From NCBI GenBank assembly GCA_004431415.1, contig QPMI01000602.1, positions 205,804 to 269,803 on the forward strand: DNA of 64,000 nucleotides, given 5' to 3'. The position numbers were made by a program, and so were the translations under genes. This DNA is from Cyanophora paradoxa. Lineage: Eukaryota > Glaucocystophyceae > Cyanophorales > Cyanophoraceae. Each line of letters starts with the position of its first letter. The stretch's first letter is position 1. Shown here piece after piece: positions 1 through 11,264 of the stretch. Below the pieces are notes generated by a model that was not told the DNA's origin, did not search any database, and was given only the letters and a program-made list of their open reading frames with translations.

Positions 1-3000
1 CAGCGGGAAGCTGGCCGCCGCCGTCGAGCACTTCGGCCGGCGGCTCGCCCACGCCGCCCTCGTCGGCTGGCGCGACGTCGTTACGGCTCGCCACTCGGCC
101 CGCGCCTCAGACGCCTACTGGGCTCTGCAGCGCAAAGGCTCGCCCTTCGCCCTGCTTCACTTCTCGGTGCCTCTAAGAGCCAGCCCGCTGCAGGCTACTG
201 GCTCCGCCGGTGGCGCAAAACGGCGGAGTGGCGCGCGAGGCGCAAGAGAGAGTACACGGCGGCGATGCTCTTTTGGGCCCAGGTGCCTCTGGCCGCTTCC
301 GAGCCCCTCTCCCGTCTTGACTTTCTCTCGAAAGCACTCTGCGCGTCGCATGCTGCGCGGCTGGCGGGACGCAGTCCTCCGTTCGGCTGACCTTCAGGCG
401 CGACTGGAGGCCGTGACGGAGGCGGCGGCCGTCCGCGCCATCGCCGCATCATTCGCTCAGTGGCGCACGCGCCTCGCCAAGCGACGCGTGCGCAGAACCC
501 CCCCCCCCCCCCCCCCCCCCCCCCACCCCCCCACTCCCCCCCCCTCCCCCCTCCCCCCCTCCCCCAACCCCAACCCTCCCTCCCCCCTCCCCCCCTCCCC
601 CCCCCCCCCTCCCCCCGCTCCCCGGCCCCGCCCGCCCTCATCCCAGCCCACCCCTTCGACGTCATTTGAGCGGATGTTGCAGGAGGAGCGGCTCGCTGTG
701 GTTCGCGCTGCGGTTCACGCCGACTATGCCACCGTCCGCCGCTGCATGAGCGCATGGGTCGAGGCCCTGGCCGACCGCCGCGCGAAACTGGCGTACCTGG
801 CGCACCGACTGCAGGAGGCCCGCCACGCCCGCCTCCGCGAGCTTCTGTTCGAGTGGCGCTCCGCTGCCCGCAAGATCCACCGACTTCGGACCCAGGGTCC
901 GCTCTGCCTCGCGCCCCTCCAGGCTTGCTCATAATGCTGCTTGGCAGGGGGGGAGCTGCGGCGCCGCACCTTGAAGCGCAAGCGCGACCTGTGTTTCTCG
1001 GTGTGGCGCCAGTGGGCTGCACGACACAAAGTGCGACCGATCCGATGCGCTTTGCCCCAACGTTCTCGATCGTTCAAACCCGCTCGCAGTACTGTCGCCG
1101 GGCCGTAGCGATATTCCAGCGCGAGAAAGTAGCGGCTCTAGTCTGGCAAGCGTGGAGGACCTACGCTGGTTTGGCGCGCTGACGCCCTCGCTTCCGCTAA
1201 ATAGTTCTTAAGAGCTTCTGCTGAACGACCTGCAGGCCCGGTGGACTCGCCAGAGCGAAGCGGCGGCGACGGAGTCTCTGAGCTCACGGCTGGCGAGGCG
1301 CTGCTTCTCAGCATGGCGAAAGAGGCGAGTATACCTCGCTTTTGAATCATTTTTTGAGGGACTTATTTTTCGCAGACTTCGGGACAAGCGGAACCTCCGC
1401 GCGAAAGAGGAGCTCCTCGCGCGGAGGACGACACTTCTAGTGCCCTCGCCCTGCACGTTCAAGACTTTTCTCGTCTCTGAGCGGTTCGGCAGGCCATGAG
1501 TCGGGCGTTGAGGTGGTGGCGAGTGTACTCGAAAGCTCGCGTGCTTCGACGCGCGTGCGCCGACGCCCTCCTCGCCCGTCACCTCGTCCCGCGGGCGTGG
1601 CGCGAGTGGCGCCGTCGCACTCTCCATAGGGCAAGCTCCCCTGGTCCTCGCCTCCGCCCAGCCGCCGCCGCTCAGCCCCTCCTCCCCGCAGCGTGCAGCC
1701 GCGACCGCATGCGCGGCGATCGCGGCCCGCTGGCAGCGCACTGAGCTCAGCGCCGTGCTGCTGGGCTGGCTCAGGGTCGTCGCAAAGGCATGCCCTCCCT
1801 CCTGCGGCTGCGAGCGCGAGGGCGGTAGCTGAGCTCGGCCTGCAGCGGAGGGCGAACGCGGACTTGGTGGGGGCACACCGGCGGCTGCTGCAGGGACGGC
1901 GGCTGCAGGCGGCGTGGCGAGCGTGGCGCCTCTTCCTCCTCGCGCGCCGCGCCAAGGCCCTCAACCAGCGCGTCGCCGACGCACACCGCCGCTCCCGTGC
2001 CCTGGGCGGGCCGTTCCGCGCATGGCGAGCCACAACCCGCTCCCTCGCTTCCGCAGGATTCCGCTAAGGGCCTCGCAGGTACGATCTTACGGCAACGCAA
2101 GTGGAGAGGGCGGCGCGTGTGGGAGAGATCGCGGAGAATCTGAGGCGCCGCGGCGCCTGGAGTCTCGCGGCGGTCTGCTTTCTCTCCTGGCGGCATGAGA
2201 CCATGCGGGTCCGCTACCCTTGCGCAGAACTCCGGGTCCGCTACCCTTGCTACCGAACCTGACGCACTCTCTGCAGAGCGCTTCGCTGCGCGGCCGGCAG
2301 CGGACCCTCGAGCGGGCAATCCGCGAGCGGCGGCAGGCCGTCGTCCTCCGCCACTGGGCCACCCGCCTCCACATGCGCGCCGCCAAGCGCGACATGCTCG
2401 TTCGGCGCGACACCCCCTTCCCCCTCCGCCGGCCTCGGCCCGTCCGCCCCTAACCCGCGTCCGCGCAGAACGATCGCGTGGCTCGCGCGGAGCCGCGCGG
2501 ACCGAGTTCTGCGCCACTGGTGCGCCTGGGCGCAGCACGCCGCCGCCCAGCGCCGCGCCGTCCGCCAGCAGGTGACCCGCCCCCGCCTTTCGCGGCCCCC
2601 GATCCCCGCGCCCACGCCCACCCCGCAGGTGTCCCGCCGCATGGCTCACGCGGCCAGTGAGGCCCTCGAGGCCCTCCGCATGTACGCGGCGCGCCGCAGG
2701 CGAAAGAAGCGGGCCACCGCGATCGCCCGCCAAAGGCGCCTGCAGCTCGCGCTGAGCGGCTGGGCACGGCACCACGCCATGCACCTTCTCGTCACCTTTG
2801 TGGTGGCGACGCGCGACGCGCTGCGAACTGAGGCCTTCGGCCGCCTGCGCGACTACGCCCTCCGCAGGCGCGAGAAGCGGGTCGCCGACGCCGTCGCGCG
2901 CCTCCACTTCGGCCACCGCGTCCTTCGCATCGTACGCCTCGTACCCGGCCTAGTCTTTTCCAGAGGCCCTCCCCCTCTTACTGCCTCGCAGGCCCTCGCG

Positions 3001-5408
3001 GCCTTCCGACGGCACGCGCGCACCTCTTCCCGCGCCCGTCTGCTCCTCGCCACCTCTCGCGCCCGGCTCCTGTCCATCATCATGCGGGAGTGGTGCCGTT
3101 GACTCCTGCCCTTGACTCCTGTGACCTATCTCGCCCCGCCCATCCCCACCGCTGCCCCCCAGGTCGGCACACGCGGCCCACTCCGGCAACATCCGATATG
3201 CTTACCGCCGGGTGCGCGGGCCCTTCGGCGCGGCGCTCCTTAGCCCTGGCTGCCCTGACTCACCCGTGCGGCAGCTCACGGCGGCTCGGCAACTGCGCTG
3301 CATGACCGGCCCCTTCGCTGCCTGGCGGAGCTACGCGGCGGGCCGGTCCTTCTGGCGGCACCGTCTGGCCGACGCCTCGGCGCGCATTGCGGAGGGGGCG
3401 CTGCGGCGGGCGCTGGGCGCGTTGTGGGAGTTTACGCGCGGGGCGCGGGCCACGCGCGAGTCCATCATGCGGCGCGAGCGGGCGGATGCAGCGCTGGCGC
3501 ACGCCCTAGCGCGGGCCCGGGCTCGCGTCCTCAAGGCCGCCCTCCTTGCCCTCCGCATCGCCGCCGCCGACCGGCGCCGCCTCCGCTCGTGCGCTGCTGC
3601 CGTCGCCGACCGGCGCAACGTGCGGCTCGCCGCGGAGGCCCTCGGAGCGTGGCAGGGGGCCGCAGCGGACCGCGCGCACCTGCGGAAGGCCGCGGAGCGC
3701 ATGGGCATGCGGTTCCGCTGGGCCGCCGCGGCCGAGTGCCTCTCCGCGTGGGCGGCCGTGACAAGGGTCCGGGCGGCGGCCCGCGAGCGCCTTGTCGCCC
3801 TTGGCGCCCGCGTCCGCAGCGCCGCCCTCGCCGCCGCCTTCGGCGCCTGGCGCCGCCGCGTCTCTGTCCTCCGGTGCGGCGTCAGATGTTTGAAGCCCAT
3901 GCATCACCCTCTCACGCTCGCGCCAGGGTCGGCCGTGCAGCGGATAGTCTCCGGAGGCAGCGTGCGCTAGCGAGCGCGTTCGAGGCCTGGGCCGACGTGG
4001 CCCGCGAGGAGCGGGCCAAGCGCTTCGAGGGCGCCCGCCTGCGCCGCACCCTCGGCCTCGCTTTCGGTGCATGGGCCTTCTTCACCGCCTACCGCCGGCG
4101 CCTCGCGGCGGGGCTCGAGACGGCCATCGCGACACGGGAGACGCGGGCCCGCCGCGCGGCCTTCAACGAGTGGAGGTCGCGTTCCGCGCGGGAGGCCCGC
4201 CGCCGCGAGAGCGGGGAGCGGGCCGCGCGGCACCTGGCACGCAACCGCTGCCGCTCCGTCCTTCGCACGTTCTCTGCGGTCCTGCAGGAGCGGCGCGAGC
4301 GGCGCGAGCGGGCAATGAGGACAGCGGCGCAGCGGAGGGCCTCGCGGAGCCTCCGCTCTTGCCTCCGCGAATGGCGCCTCGCCGCCAGCTCGCTCGCCAC
4401 CCGCCGCGAGACCCTCGACGTCGCCGCACGGCGCATGGTGCCCTCTCGCGATTCGCAGGCGACCCATCTCTCCCTGACTGCAACGCCCCGCTGCGTCGCC
4501 CGCAGGCGCTCCGCGGGAGGCTCCGGACGCTTGGTGGGTGCCTGATCGCCTGGCGGGACCGGGCGCAGCGCGAGGCTACCGCGGGCCGCCTGGCGGAGCT
4601 GCGGCGGGCGCGCGTGGCGGCGGGCGTCGTGCGGGCGTGGCGCGAGGCGTGCGTGGAGCGGCGCGAGGGCCGCCGCCGCGTGGTCGCCGCCCGCGAGTAC
4701 CGCCTCCGCCGCCTCGGGCGGGTCGCGTTCGCCGCCCTCCGCGCCGCCGCCCGAGCCGCCAACTGGCAGCGCGGCCTCGCTGCCCCCGCGGCCGCCCCCC
4801 GCGCCGCCCCGGAGCAGCAGCCGCAGATCCGCACGGCTGTCCGGCCCCGCGCAAGGGCCCGCGGCGAGGACCAGGCCTCCCTGGAGCTCTCGCCCATCGC
4901 GCTTCACGAGCAGTCGTCGGAGGCCGAGTCTAGCGAGCCCTCGCCGAAGCCCCTCGGGCCCCTGTCCGCCGCCGCCCGCCTCGCTACCGACTTCCTCGCC
5001 TCCGCCACCGTCCGCCCGCAGCCGGCCCCAGGCTCTGCCCTGCGGCCTCCCCTCTGGGGCACCCCTCTTCGGTCCCCGCTCATCTCCCCCAACGTCGCCC
5101 TGCCAGGCAGCCTCGGCCCCGTCCCGGCCTCCCCCGCTCTAGGCCCTTACTCCGGCCCTCCCGTGACAATGAGGCGCCTGCCCGACCCCCTGGCCTCCTC
5201 CTCCTCTTCCGGCGCCAGCTCTCCCGCTGGCGGCCCAGTGGATGCAGACAGCCCGCCAGCCCCGCAGCGCGCACAGCCCGTCCCCCGCGCGAACCGACCA
5301 GGCCTCGTCGCTCCTTCTTCCGCCCCCGTCCAGCGCTACGGGCGCCGACCCAGCCCCTCTCACGGTGTGGCCGCGACGCCAACGAGTAAATCTCTGTTGT
5401 GGCAATGA
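1..5408 (+). CDS. Sfi1-like centrin-binding repeat protein, 3' part, multi-exon
   Basis: Translations in successive frames show a repeating pattern of about 30-35 residues: an Ala/Leu/Arg-rich helix with a tryptophan and a following Arg pair (for example AFGAWRRR, AFEAWADVAREER, LREWRLAA). Such W-containing helical repeats are typical of Sfi1-family proteins, which bind centrins at centrosomes or basal bodies; IQ-like calmodulin binders are the alternative. The frame changes several times, which fits short introns. The last exon (about 4460-5408) leaves the repeats for a Pro/Ser-rich, probably disordered tail and ends at TGA 5406-5408. The 5' end lies outside the window. Exact exon borders were not resolved. 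The family call rests on repeat periodicity, not on a database match. Confidence 0.6.
499..645. repeat. C-rich low-complexity tract
   Basis: A run of about 25 C is followed by CCT/CCCCT-rich sequence up to a CCCAG acceptor-like site. It probably lies within an intron of the Sfi1-like gene. The reverse strand is G-rich and could form quadruplexes. Its exact length may be unreliable. Confidence 0.8.
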
Positions 5409-5564
5409 CGTGACCTTGTGCTGATTTGTAATTGAATTCGAACGAGGCGATGCCTGTGGACGCGCTGCATTGAATTGCGCGCGCCGGCGCGGCTGCCAAG
5501 TGAACAGGGCCCGCCTGCCATCACGGACTCCGGCCCGGATGGAGCGATTCGTCCTGTCTGTCAT

Positions 5565-5636
5565 GCCTTCGTAGCTCAGCGGCAGAGCGCGCGCTTCGTA
5601 AGCGTGAGGTCGCGAGTTCAAACCTCGCCGAGGGCT
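5565..5636 (+). tRNA. tRNA-Thr (anticodon CGT), copy 1
   Basis: A complete cloverleaf can be drawn. The acceptor arm GCCTTCG pairs with CGAGGGC with one G-T pair, and the discriminator base is T. The D arm is GCTC/GAGC, the anticodon stem is CGCGC/GCGTG, the loop TTCGTAA gives anticodon CGT (reads ACG, Thr), and the T arm is GCGAG-TTCAAAC-CTCGC. No intron and no encoded CCA. An identical gene sits at 9335-9406, and both share about 60 bp of 5' flank. Confidence 0.93.
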
Positions 5637-5689
5637 TTAATCTCGTCCTCCTTTGAGGACTCGGCCCCAGTGAGTAAGAGAGGGGTGCA

Positions 5690-6626
5690 CCCCTGTTGCC
5701 GCCGCCGCAGCTTTTGCTGGTTCCAGCGGCTATGTTTCCCGGCTCTCCAGCCCGCTACGATGCGGGCCCGGCTGCTCGCGGTCCTGGCGGTCCTCAGGCC
5801 GCAAGAACTGGCGGCGCGTATGTTCTTTGCAGGCGGACGCCCAAGGACGCGCAGAACTGGAACTACCTGCTCGACACACGAGTCCGAAGCGACTTTCTGC
5901 GTGCTAAGGGATGCCTTGGCGAGCCGTTGGTGCACCTTGAGCAGTCGAGCACCTGCCCGACCGCTGACGGCCGTCCCAGGTCTTTGTAGACCAGTCGATT
6001 GTCGAGCCTCAGTTCTCTGAGCTAACGATCATCTTCGAATGGTTTGTGCCCGTCGCCGTCGTTGTTTCCGCCACCTCGTTAGCTTATCCGTTTTGCAGGG
6101 TGCGGCAGGCGTTCGGCCTGGGACTGTGCGCACGCGAGTGCTTACGCGCCTGACGCCTCAGGAAAGCATGGACAGCGCGAAGGAGTTCTTCCGGTGCGGA
6201 TGCTGTCTGCGCCGGACCGAGCGCGGCGGGCTGAAGCCACTGCAGGCCGGACAACCCGGAAGTCGACGAAGTGCTCCCATCGACTCTCCTGGCTGACTCG
6301 AGCTCCCGTAGCTTCGCTTTCTTTGAGAAGGTAATCCCCGCTCAAGCATGGGCACGCACAAGCTGATCAGTGCCCCCCGCTCCAGCCTGCACTCAAGGGC
6401 GACAATGTTGAGGAAGTGCGCGCAGCAGAATGCGTTGCTGAAACTTATCACTTACGTGCCGTGGCAGGAACTGCGGAAGCGTATGCACGCGCTCGATGCT
6501 CAGCGGACGGCCCAGCTCACTCGTGCCCTGCGCGATGCGGATGGGCTGACGTCCCGCCTCACGGGCTTGCTGAAGCATCTCAACAGCGTGACGCTGCCTC
6601 CACAGGCTAGCCTTTGCCGCCCCTAG
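5690..6626 (+). other. Unidentified putative exons upstream of the GST gene
   Basis: Several open stretches here are bordered by plausible GT and AG sites, for example near 5982, 6041, 6096, 6162 and 6332-6390. A Leu/Arg-rich helical stretch is encoded at about 6405-6600 (contains YVPWQELRKRMHALDAQ). I do not recognise the product. It may be the 5' part of the glutathione S-transferase transcription unit or a small separate gene. No domain could be assigned. Confidence 0.3.
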
Positions 6627-6640
6627 ATGGCGCTTCTGCT

Positions 6641-7601
6641 TTCTGAAAGATTCGCAGTTTACTGGTGGACAAGCTCTGATTGGCGATGCGAACAACCGGT
6701 TAGTACTGTACGTGGAGAAGGGCACCGCAACTCGCATAAAGCTATCTCTGGAAGAGAAGCAGGTGCGACTCTTCTGTTGGGATGCTTTCCTCGCAAGCTC
6801 ACGCCTTAGCTGCCACAGGTCCCCTACGCTGTGTACGTTGTCGATCTCGAGCAGAACATGACAGATGTGAAGGCAATGAACGCAAGGGGACTTCGTAAGT
6901 CTCACGCTTGAGAATGGCTGGGTTCTCCCTGACCATTATGTGCAGTGCCCATTTTGAAGGATGGCGATGTCATCGTTCATGAAACGGCGGCTATTCTGGA
7001 GTACATTGAGATGACTTTTCCTCAGAACCAGATGCTCTTCTTTGCTGATAGAACTATGCGTGCACGAGCGCTGGTAAGCGACTGTCACGGTAGCTAGCAA
7101 TTTCACTGCTCAACTGCATGCAGACTCGTTTCCACGAGACTCAAGCCTTCGCTCTGGAAACAATGGAATTTCTCACCTACGTTTCCAGTGAGCCGGACGA
7201 GGGCAGGGCACGGCAAATCGCGCAAAGCAGCCCCCTGGCAGAACGCTTCCGTGAGAACCTGGCCATGTACGAGAAGTACCTGACTGGCTCTGGGTTCGAT
7301 CTTTTTCAACTCTTGCAGTGTTTTTCAATCTCACCCATGCTCGCAGTGGCCAAGACCCCGAGTACGTTGCTGGAGACAAACTCACGTTGGGAGACTTCGG
7401 TCTGTACGTGTGCATTGCTGCAGGTATGGGCTCTGGCCTCCGTTGAATTTCATTCAACTGTGCCTGACACCCGATGCAGCAACCACTATGCTCCCACGCC
7501 TGGGCATTGACTTCAATGAACAGTTCCCCCGCATTTTCAGGCACTATCAAAGGATAAGCAAACGGCAGAGTGTGCAGAAAATCACATCAGAGTCCTCCTG
7601 A
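6641..7601 (+). CDS. Glutathione S-transferase family protein, multi-exon
   Basis: Exons with consistent phases are visible at about 6641-6762, 6819-6894, 6946-7073, 7124-7293, 7347-7423 and 7480-7601, all with GT-AG introns. The spliced product has a GST N-terminal thioredoxin fold (KLSLEEKQ, VPYAVYVVDLEQ, then PILKDGDVIVHETAAILEYI; the last matches the conserved glutathione-contact region P-x-L-x-D-G-...-E-T/S-A-I). The helical C-terminal domain contains EYVAGDKLTLGDFGLY, the GST D-motif. The stop is TGA 7599-7601. The start exon and any catalytic Ser/Cys are unresolved because the 5' end is ambiguous, so the subclass is open. GSTs conjugate or reduce with glutathione in the cytosol. Confidence 0.8.
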
Positions 7602-7673
7602 TTTCTGTTCAATAACACCACTATTTTATCGAAACGCGAAAAAGCATGTAAAAATAATAAGACATGCAGAAAT

Positions 7674-7838
7674 TGCAGCCCCCTGGCAGAACGCTTTCGT
7701 GAGAACCTGGCCATGTACGAGAAGTACCTGACTGGCTCTGGGTTCGATCTTTTTCAACTCTTGCAGTGTTTTTCAATCTCACCCATGCTTGCAGTGGCCA
7801 AGACCCCGAGTACGTTGCTGGAGACAAACTCACGTTGT
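7674..7838 (+). pseudogene. Partial duplicate of GST exons 4-5
   Basis: This stretch repeats 7228-7389 almost exactly, including the intron between the two exons, with only about two base differences seen. It ends abruptly inside the exon and runs into unrelated sequence. It lacks the rest of the gene, so it looks like a recent local duplication fragment. The remaining sequence from 7839 to about 8330 shows no convincing gene. Confidence 0.85.
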
Positions 7839-8330
7839 TCACTTCCAGCCGTATTTCTTCTTCATTTGACGGGTGAACTGTATGAGTTTCCGCATGGCAG
7901 CTGAGCAAGAAGTGAATCGGTGTGGGGATAGGGTACAGAAGCTCAAGCACCATCCTCCTCCATGCCCTTCCACTTGTGCCAGGCGCTCCACTTCATTCGT
8001 GCAGCAACTTCAAAGACGCCAGGCGATGGAAGAATCTGCGTTGGAGGCATCAGAACTCAAGCTCAAGAACATCGGCATCTCTATTGTACTCACATTATCG
8101 CCGTCACAACCCTGTTTGTCTGCAGAAAATATTAGATTGCATATGCGGAACTTGTTCACGGGACTCACAGAGACCATAGGATACTAATTTCTCGTCCATA
8201 CTCATTTTATTGACAAGAGCTTTCCCATCCTCTGCCTCCTTCAGAAATTCTGACAGAAGTTCGGGATCGGCCCGAGATATGGACGGTGCCCTTGGAGCTG
8301 CATGTTAAATGTTGAAGGTCAGAGAAGGAC

Positions 8331-8359
8331 CGGGGGGGGGGGGGGGGGGGGGGGGGGGA
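8331..8359 (+). repeat. Poly-G run
   Basis: An almost pure run of about 28 G, just beyond the stop of the leftward gene. A similar G-rich tract followed by an AGACTAG-like word occurs at about 62325-62365. Run length may be unreliable. Confidence 0.85.
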
Positions 8360-8361
8360 GA

Positions 8362-9030
8362 CTAGGTCGATATCCTAGTTATATTAGATTTCCGAGGGTC
8401 ACAAACTCCACTGTCCCGATGCCCAATCGATGTCCAAAAAAGCGAACCCAAAGTGACTTTCCGATGCGGTGCCTTTGACTTGCGAGGGTATTTCTTGTAC
8501 AAAGCATGCACAAATCTAATCTGAGCAAGCGACCTCAGAATCAATAACAAGCTCATCAGCAAAACTGCTCGCACCATCTCCTCCATCTTTTGACGGCTCT
8601 TCGTGGCCTGTACGTCGCGCTGAAGAGCGTAGAATGTCTGAACTTCAGCGTTGTGGCATTTCCACAAAACGAGCTTTCCTTGCTCGACAGCATCCGTGTA
8701 GCTGACCGTCAGCGGCTTCCCTTTCACGCTGAAGTCTTCTTCGGCTTCATCTTCGGGTACTGTGGAGTCGCATGCGCATCCGAAAGCGGAGAGCAGCGTG
8801 AAGAAAAGCGTGCCGTCCGACGGAATCTCGCCGCCGAAACTGCCCCGTCGGTTAGCGCCGGAAGGCGCCGGACTTCCGCTGAGCGCCGGCGCCGTATCGT
8901 TGCCGGCGCTGCCCTGCCGGTTGTACTTCTGAGGCACTGGGCTTGCGGACGCAGGATCGCCGCCCACGCTGCCCCGTCGATTAGATGCATAGTCGCCAGC
9001 CACGCTGCCCCGCCGATTCGCATCCGCCAT
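8362..9030 (-). CDS. Protein with repeated NRRGS sites and a hydrophobic segment
   Basis: Open frame from ATG at 9028-9030 (MADANRRGS) to a stop at 8362-8364. The first about 75 residues hold four spaced copies of N-R-R/Q-G-S followed by a Gly and an acidic residue. R-R-x-S is the classic consensus for cAMP- or cGMP-dependent kinases, so this may be a multi-site phosphorylated tail. A later acidic stretch (PEDEAEEDFSVKG) leads to a basic helix and a hydrophobic stretch (VRAVLLMSLLLILRSLAQI) that could be a membrane or amphipathic segment. The C-terminal part near the poly-G run may be wrong if an intron is present. No family recognised. Confidence 0.5.
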   Translation of the reverse strand: MADANRRGSVAGDYASNRRGSVGGDPASASPVPQKYNRQGSAGNDTAPALSGSPAPSGANRRGSFGGEIPSDGTLFFTLLSAFGCACDSTVPEDEAEEDFSVKGKPLTVSYTDAVEQGKLVLWKCHNAEVQTFYALQRDVQATKSRQKMEEMVRAVLLMSLLLILRSLAQIRFVHALYKKYPRKSKAPHRKVTLGSLFWTSIGHRDSGVCDPRKSNITRIST

Positions 9031-9334
9031 CTGTCTCCAGCTCGGGGGACGCGTCCCTGGTGCGGCAGCTGTCAAACTAGAAGCCAGCCAGTGCGCGCCG
9101 GACGGTATCCGGACTCGGCAATGAACGTCGATGGCCTCTGTGAAAAAATGCCACGGTGCCGAGTCGACGTCGCGTCGGCAACCGAGCGAACGATCAGAGA
9201 GGCGCGCGCCGGGTCCAATCAGTGCGCCCGCTCGAGCTCCGCACCTGCGTTGCGCTCTCTGGCCGCCTGGTGAACAGGGCCCGCCTGCCACCACGGACTC
9301 CGCCGCGGATTGAGCGGTTCATCTCATCCGTCAT

Positions 9335-9406
9335 GCCTTCGTAGCTCAGCGGCAGAGCGCGCGCTTCGTAAGCGTGAGGTCGCGAGTTCAAACCTCGCCG
9401 AGGGCT
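9335..9406 (+). tRNA. tRNA-Thr (anticodon CGT), copy 2
   Basis: Identical in sequence to the gene at 5565-5636, with the same cloverleaf and anticodon loop TTCGTAA. The 5' flank (about 9271-9334) closely resembles 5502-5564, including the shared word GAACAGGGCCCGCCTGCCA. The 3' flanks differ after the acceptor stem, apart from a short T run. Confidence 0.93.
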
Positions 9407-9578
9407 TTTCCGCTTTAGGATCCCCGTTCGACTCCGCGCGGAGCCCGTTCTCGCCACCTCTCGAGCGCGCCCTGAGCAGCGCCGCTGGCCCGCTTTTTGC
9501 CTACCGCGCCGCTGTGGATGGTTGGGTCGCCTAGCTAGTTGAGTGAAATTACAGCGAGGCCTCCCGGGCTCGCACGCG

Positions 9579-10926
9579 ATGATCTCATTCAAGGACCTTG
9601 TCGGCGTCCACAAGAAGGTCGTGCGGTACGTATTAAACCGCGTGCGAACTCATCTGGCCCATCTTAGATCCCCCTCCCGCAGGTGCCTCGAATTTGCGCC
9701 CGGCGGCAAGCGTCTCGCCACTGGCAGCGCTGATGGCACCATCCGCCTGTGGGCTCTGGATCATAGCAAAGAGATAACGCTCACTGCACATGATGGCTCC
9801 GTCGACGCGCTCAGGCGCCCTGCAGCTGTTTCTGGCTTCGTAATCCGTACGCGCTTTCTTACACTCAGCAGATGGAACCCGGCGAACGGAGATATGTTCG
9901 CAAGCGTTTCTGGTATTGACAAGAACTTGAAACTATTTGACGCGCGAGCGGGCAAGTCGTCCTCCACGTTGCCCATGCAAACCGATCTACTGAATGTGTG
10001 ATCTGTTGTGTGGCCGCGCCCTCGCGCGCGTTCCTGATGTATTGCGCAGCTAGGCTGGAGTTCGGACGGGGCGCTCATCGCTGTCGGGAACAGGGTGAGC
10101 CGCCAGCTATTGCATCCCTGGGCGTGCACATTCTGAGGCTCTCCAAGGACGATGTTGTTACGATCCTGGACGCCCGAAAGCTAAAACCCGTCAAGGTTAT
10201 CAAGGCAGAGAACGAGGTTCTCTCTTCAGAGTAGTTGTATCTGAGCAATTTTGACTTGAACTTGCGGCAGGTCAACGAGATCAAGTGGAATAGGAAAGGG
10301 GATCTTTTCTTCATGACGAAGGGCACGTACATCGATGTGTACAAGAATCAAAGCTGGGAAAAACCAGTATCGTCATTGCAAGGCCATACTGGGCCTGTGT
10401 ATTGCCTGGACTTCTCCCATGATGGGCGGTGTGCGAAATTGATGCATGTCGTCATTCAATGAGCAAACTAACTTTCTTTCTTTGGGGCAGTTATTTGGCA
10501 TCCGGAGGCGCAGATGCCCTGGTCTGTATATGGGACCTAACTGAGGTCATTTGCCTGCGAACATATGGACGACCAGAGTGCGCTCTGACCTTCACTCTCT
10601 TGTACACATTGTGTTTTACTTCCTTCTTGCTTGGCGGCAGGAATCAGATCCGAAGTGTTAGCTTCTCACGAGATGGTCAGTTCCTTGCTGCTGCGGTGGA
10701 GGATGTTGGTGTGGACGTTGTTGCCGTCGAATCTATGAATGTTCTGCACCAGTACCGGACATCAGCGGATGCAGTGGCATGGAGCCCAGCAGATCCGATA
10801 TTAGCCATTGCGAGCAGCGAACGGGATAAATACAATAACGATGGTGCGCCTTTGGTGCCAGCGTTGCAATGTCAGGTCTGACCTGACGCAATTACAGGTG
10901 TCGTCAAACTTCTGAAGGTTGCTTAG
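9579..10926 (+). CDS. THOC3: THO complex subunit 3 (WD40 protein), multi-exon
   Basis: A spliced WD40 beta-propeller: LATGSADGTIRLW, then WNPANGDMFASVSG with KNLKLFDARAGK, then a VTILDARKLKPVKVIK stretch, HTGPVYCLDFSHDGR, LASGGADALVCIWDL, IRSVSFSRDGQFLAAA and a final ADAVAWSPADPILAIAS blade followed by VVKLL. Blade order and the short tail match THOC3/Tex1, which works in the TREX complex to couple transcription to mRNA export. The start is MISFKDLVGVHKK at 9579 and the stop is TAG 10924-10926. About eight short introns are inferred; one appears to begin with GC (about 9813) rather than GT. General WD40 proteins are the alternative. Confidence 0.75.
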
Positions 10927-11264
10927 CCTTCGCTGCCAGTCGCATCAAGACTTCGAGAGCCAGCTGCAGCTGCAGGGGCCGGCGCGCACCGGCCCTGGTT
11001 GCGCCGTCAGATCGAACTTTGTGAAATCAAAGATCAAAAAGGTTTAATCAGAGCGAAACAAATGCTTGTGCCTAAGTTTAAACACGGTACCGGTCTTCAA
11101 CAGGAGGCCACTTGCAGTTTTAGACGCGGCGGCCACAGCCATCTCTCTCGGCGAATCTCTTGCATCATAGCGAATCTCTTGCATCATATTCAAACGCTGC
11201 GAGCCCAAACGGGCCCCTTCCTACCTGTCTATGCTAATGTACATCCTACTATATGCACAAATGC
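10927..11264. other. Intergenic, convergent 3' flanks of THOC3 and PCNA
   Basis: No gene seen. A short local duplication GCGAATCTCTTGCATCATA occurs twice in tandem near 11150-11190. Confidence 0.6.

Noticed and set aside
195-1022. Gly/Arg-rich minus-strand frame over the C tract
   Set aside because: Produced by the C-rich low-complexity run.
1771-2916. Long antisense open frame over the Sfi1-like gene
   Set aside because: Arg/Gly/Ala-rich composition typical of a shadow in GC-rich DNA; the sense strand carries the repeat protein.
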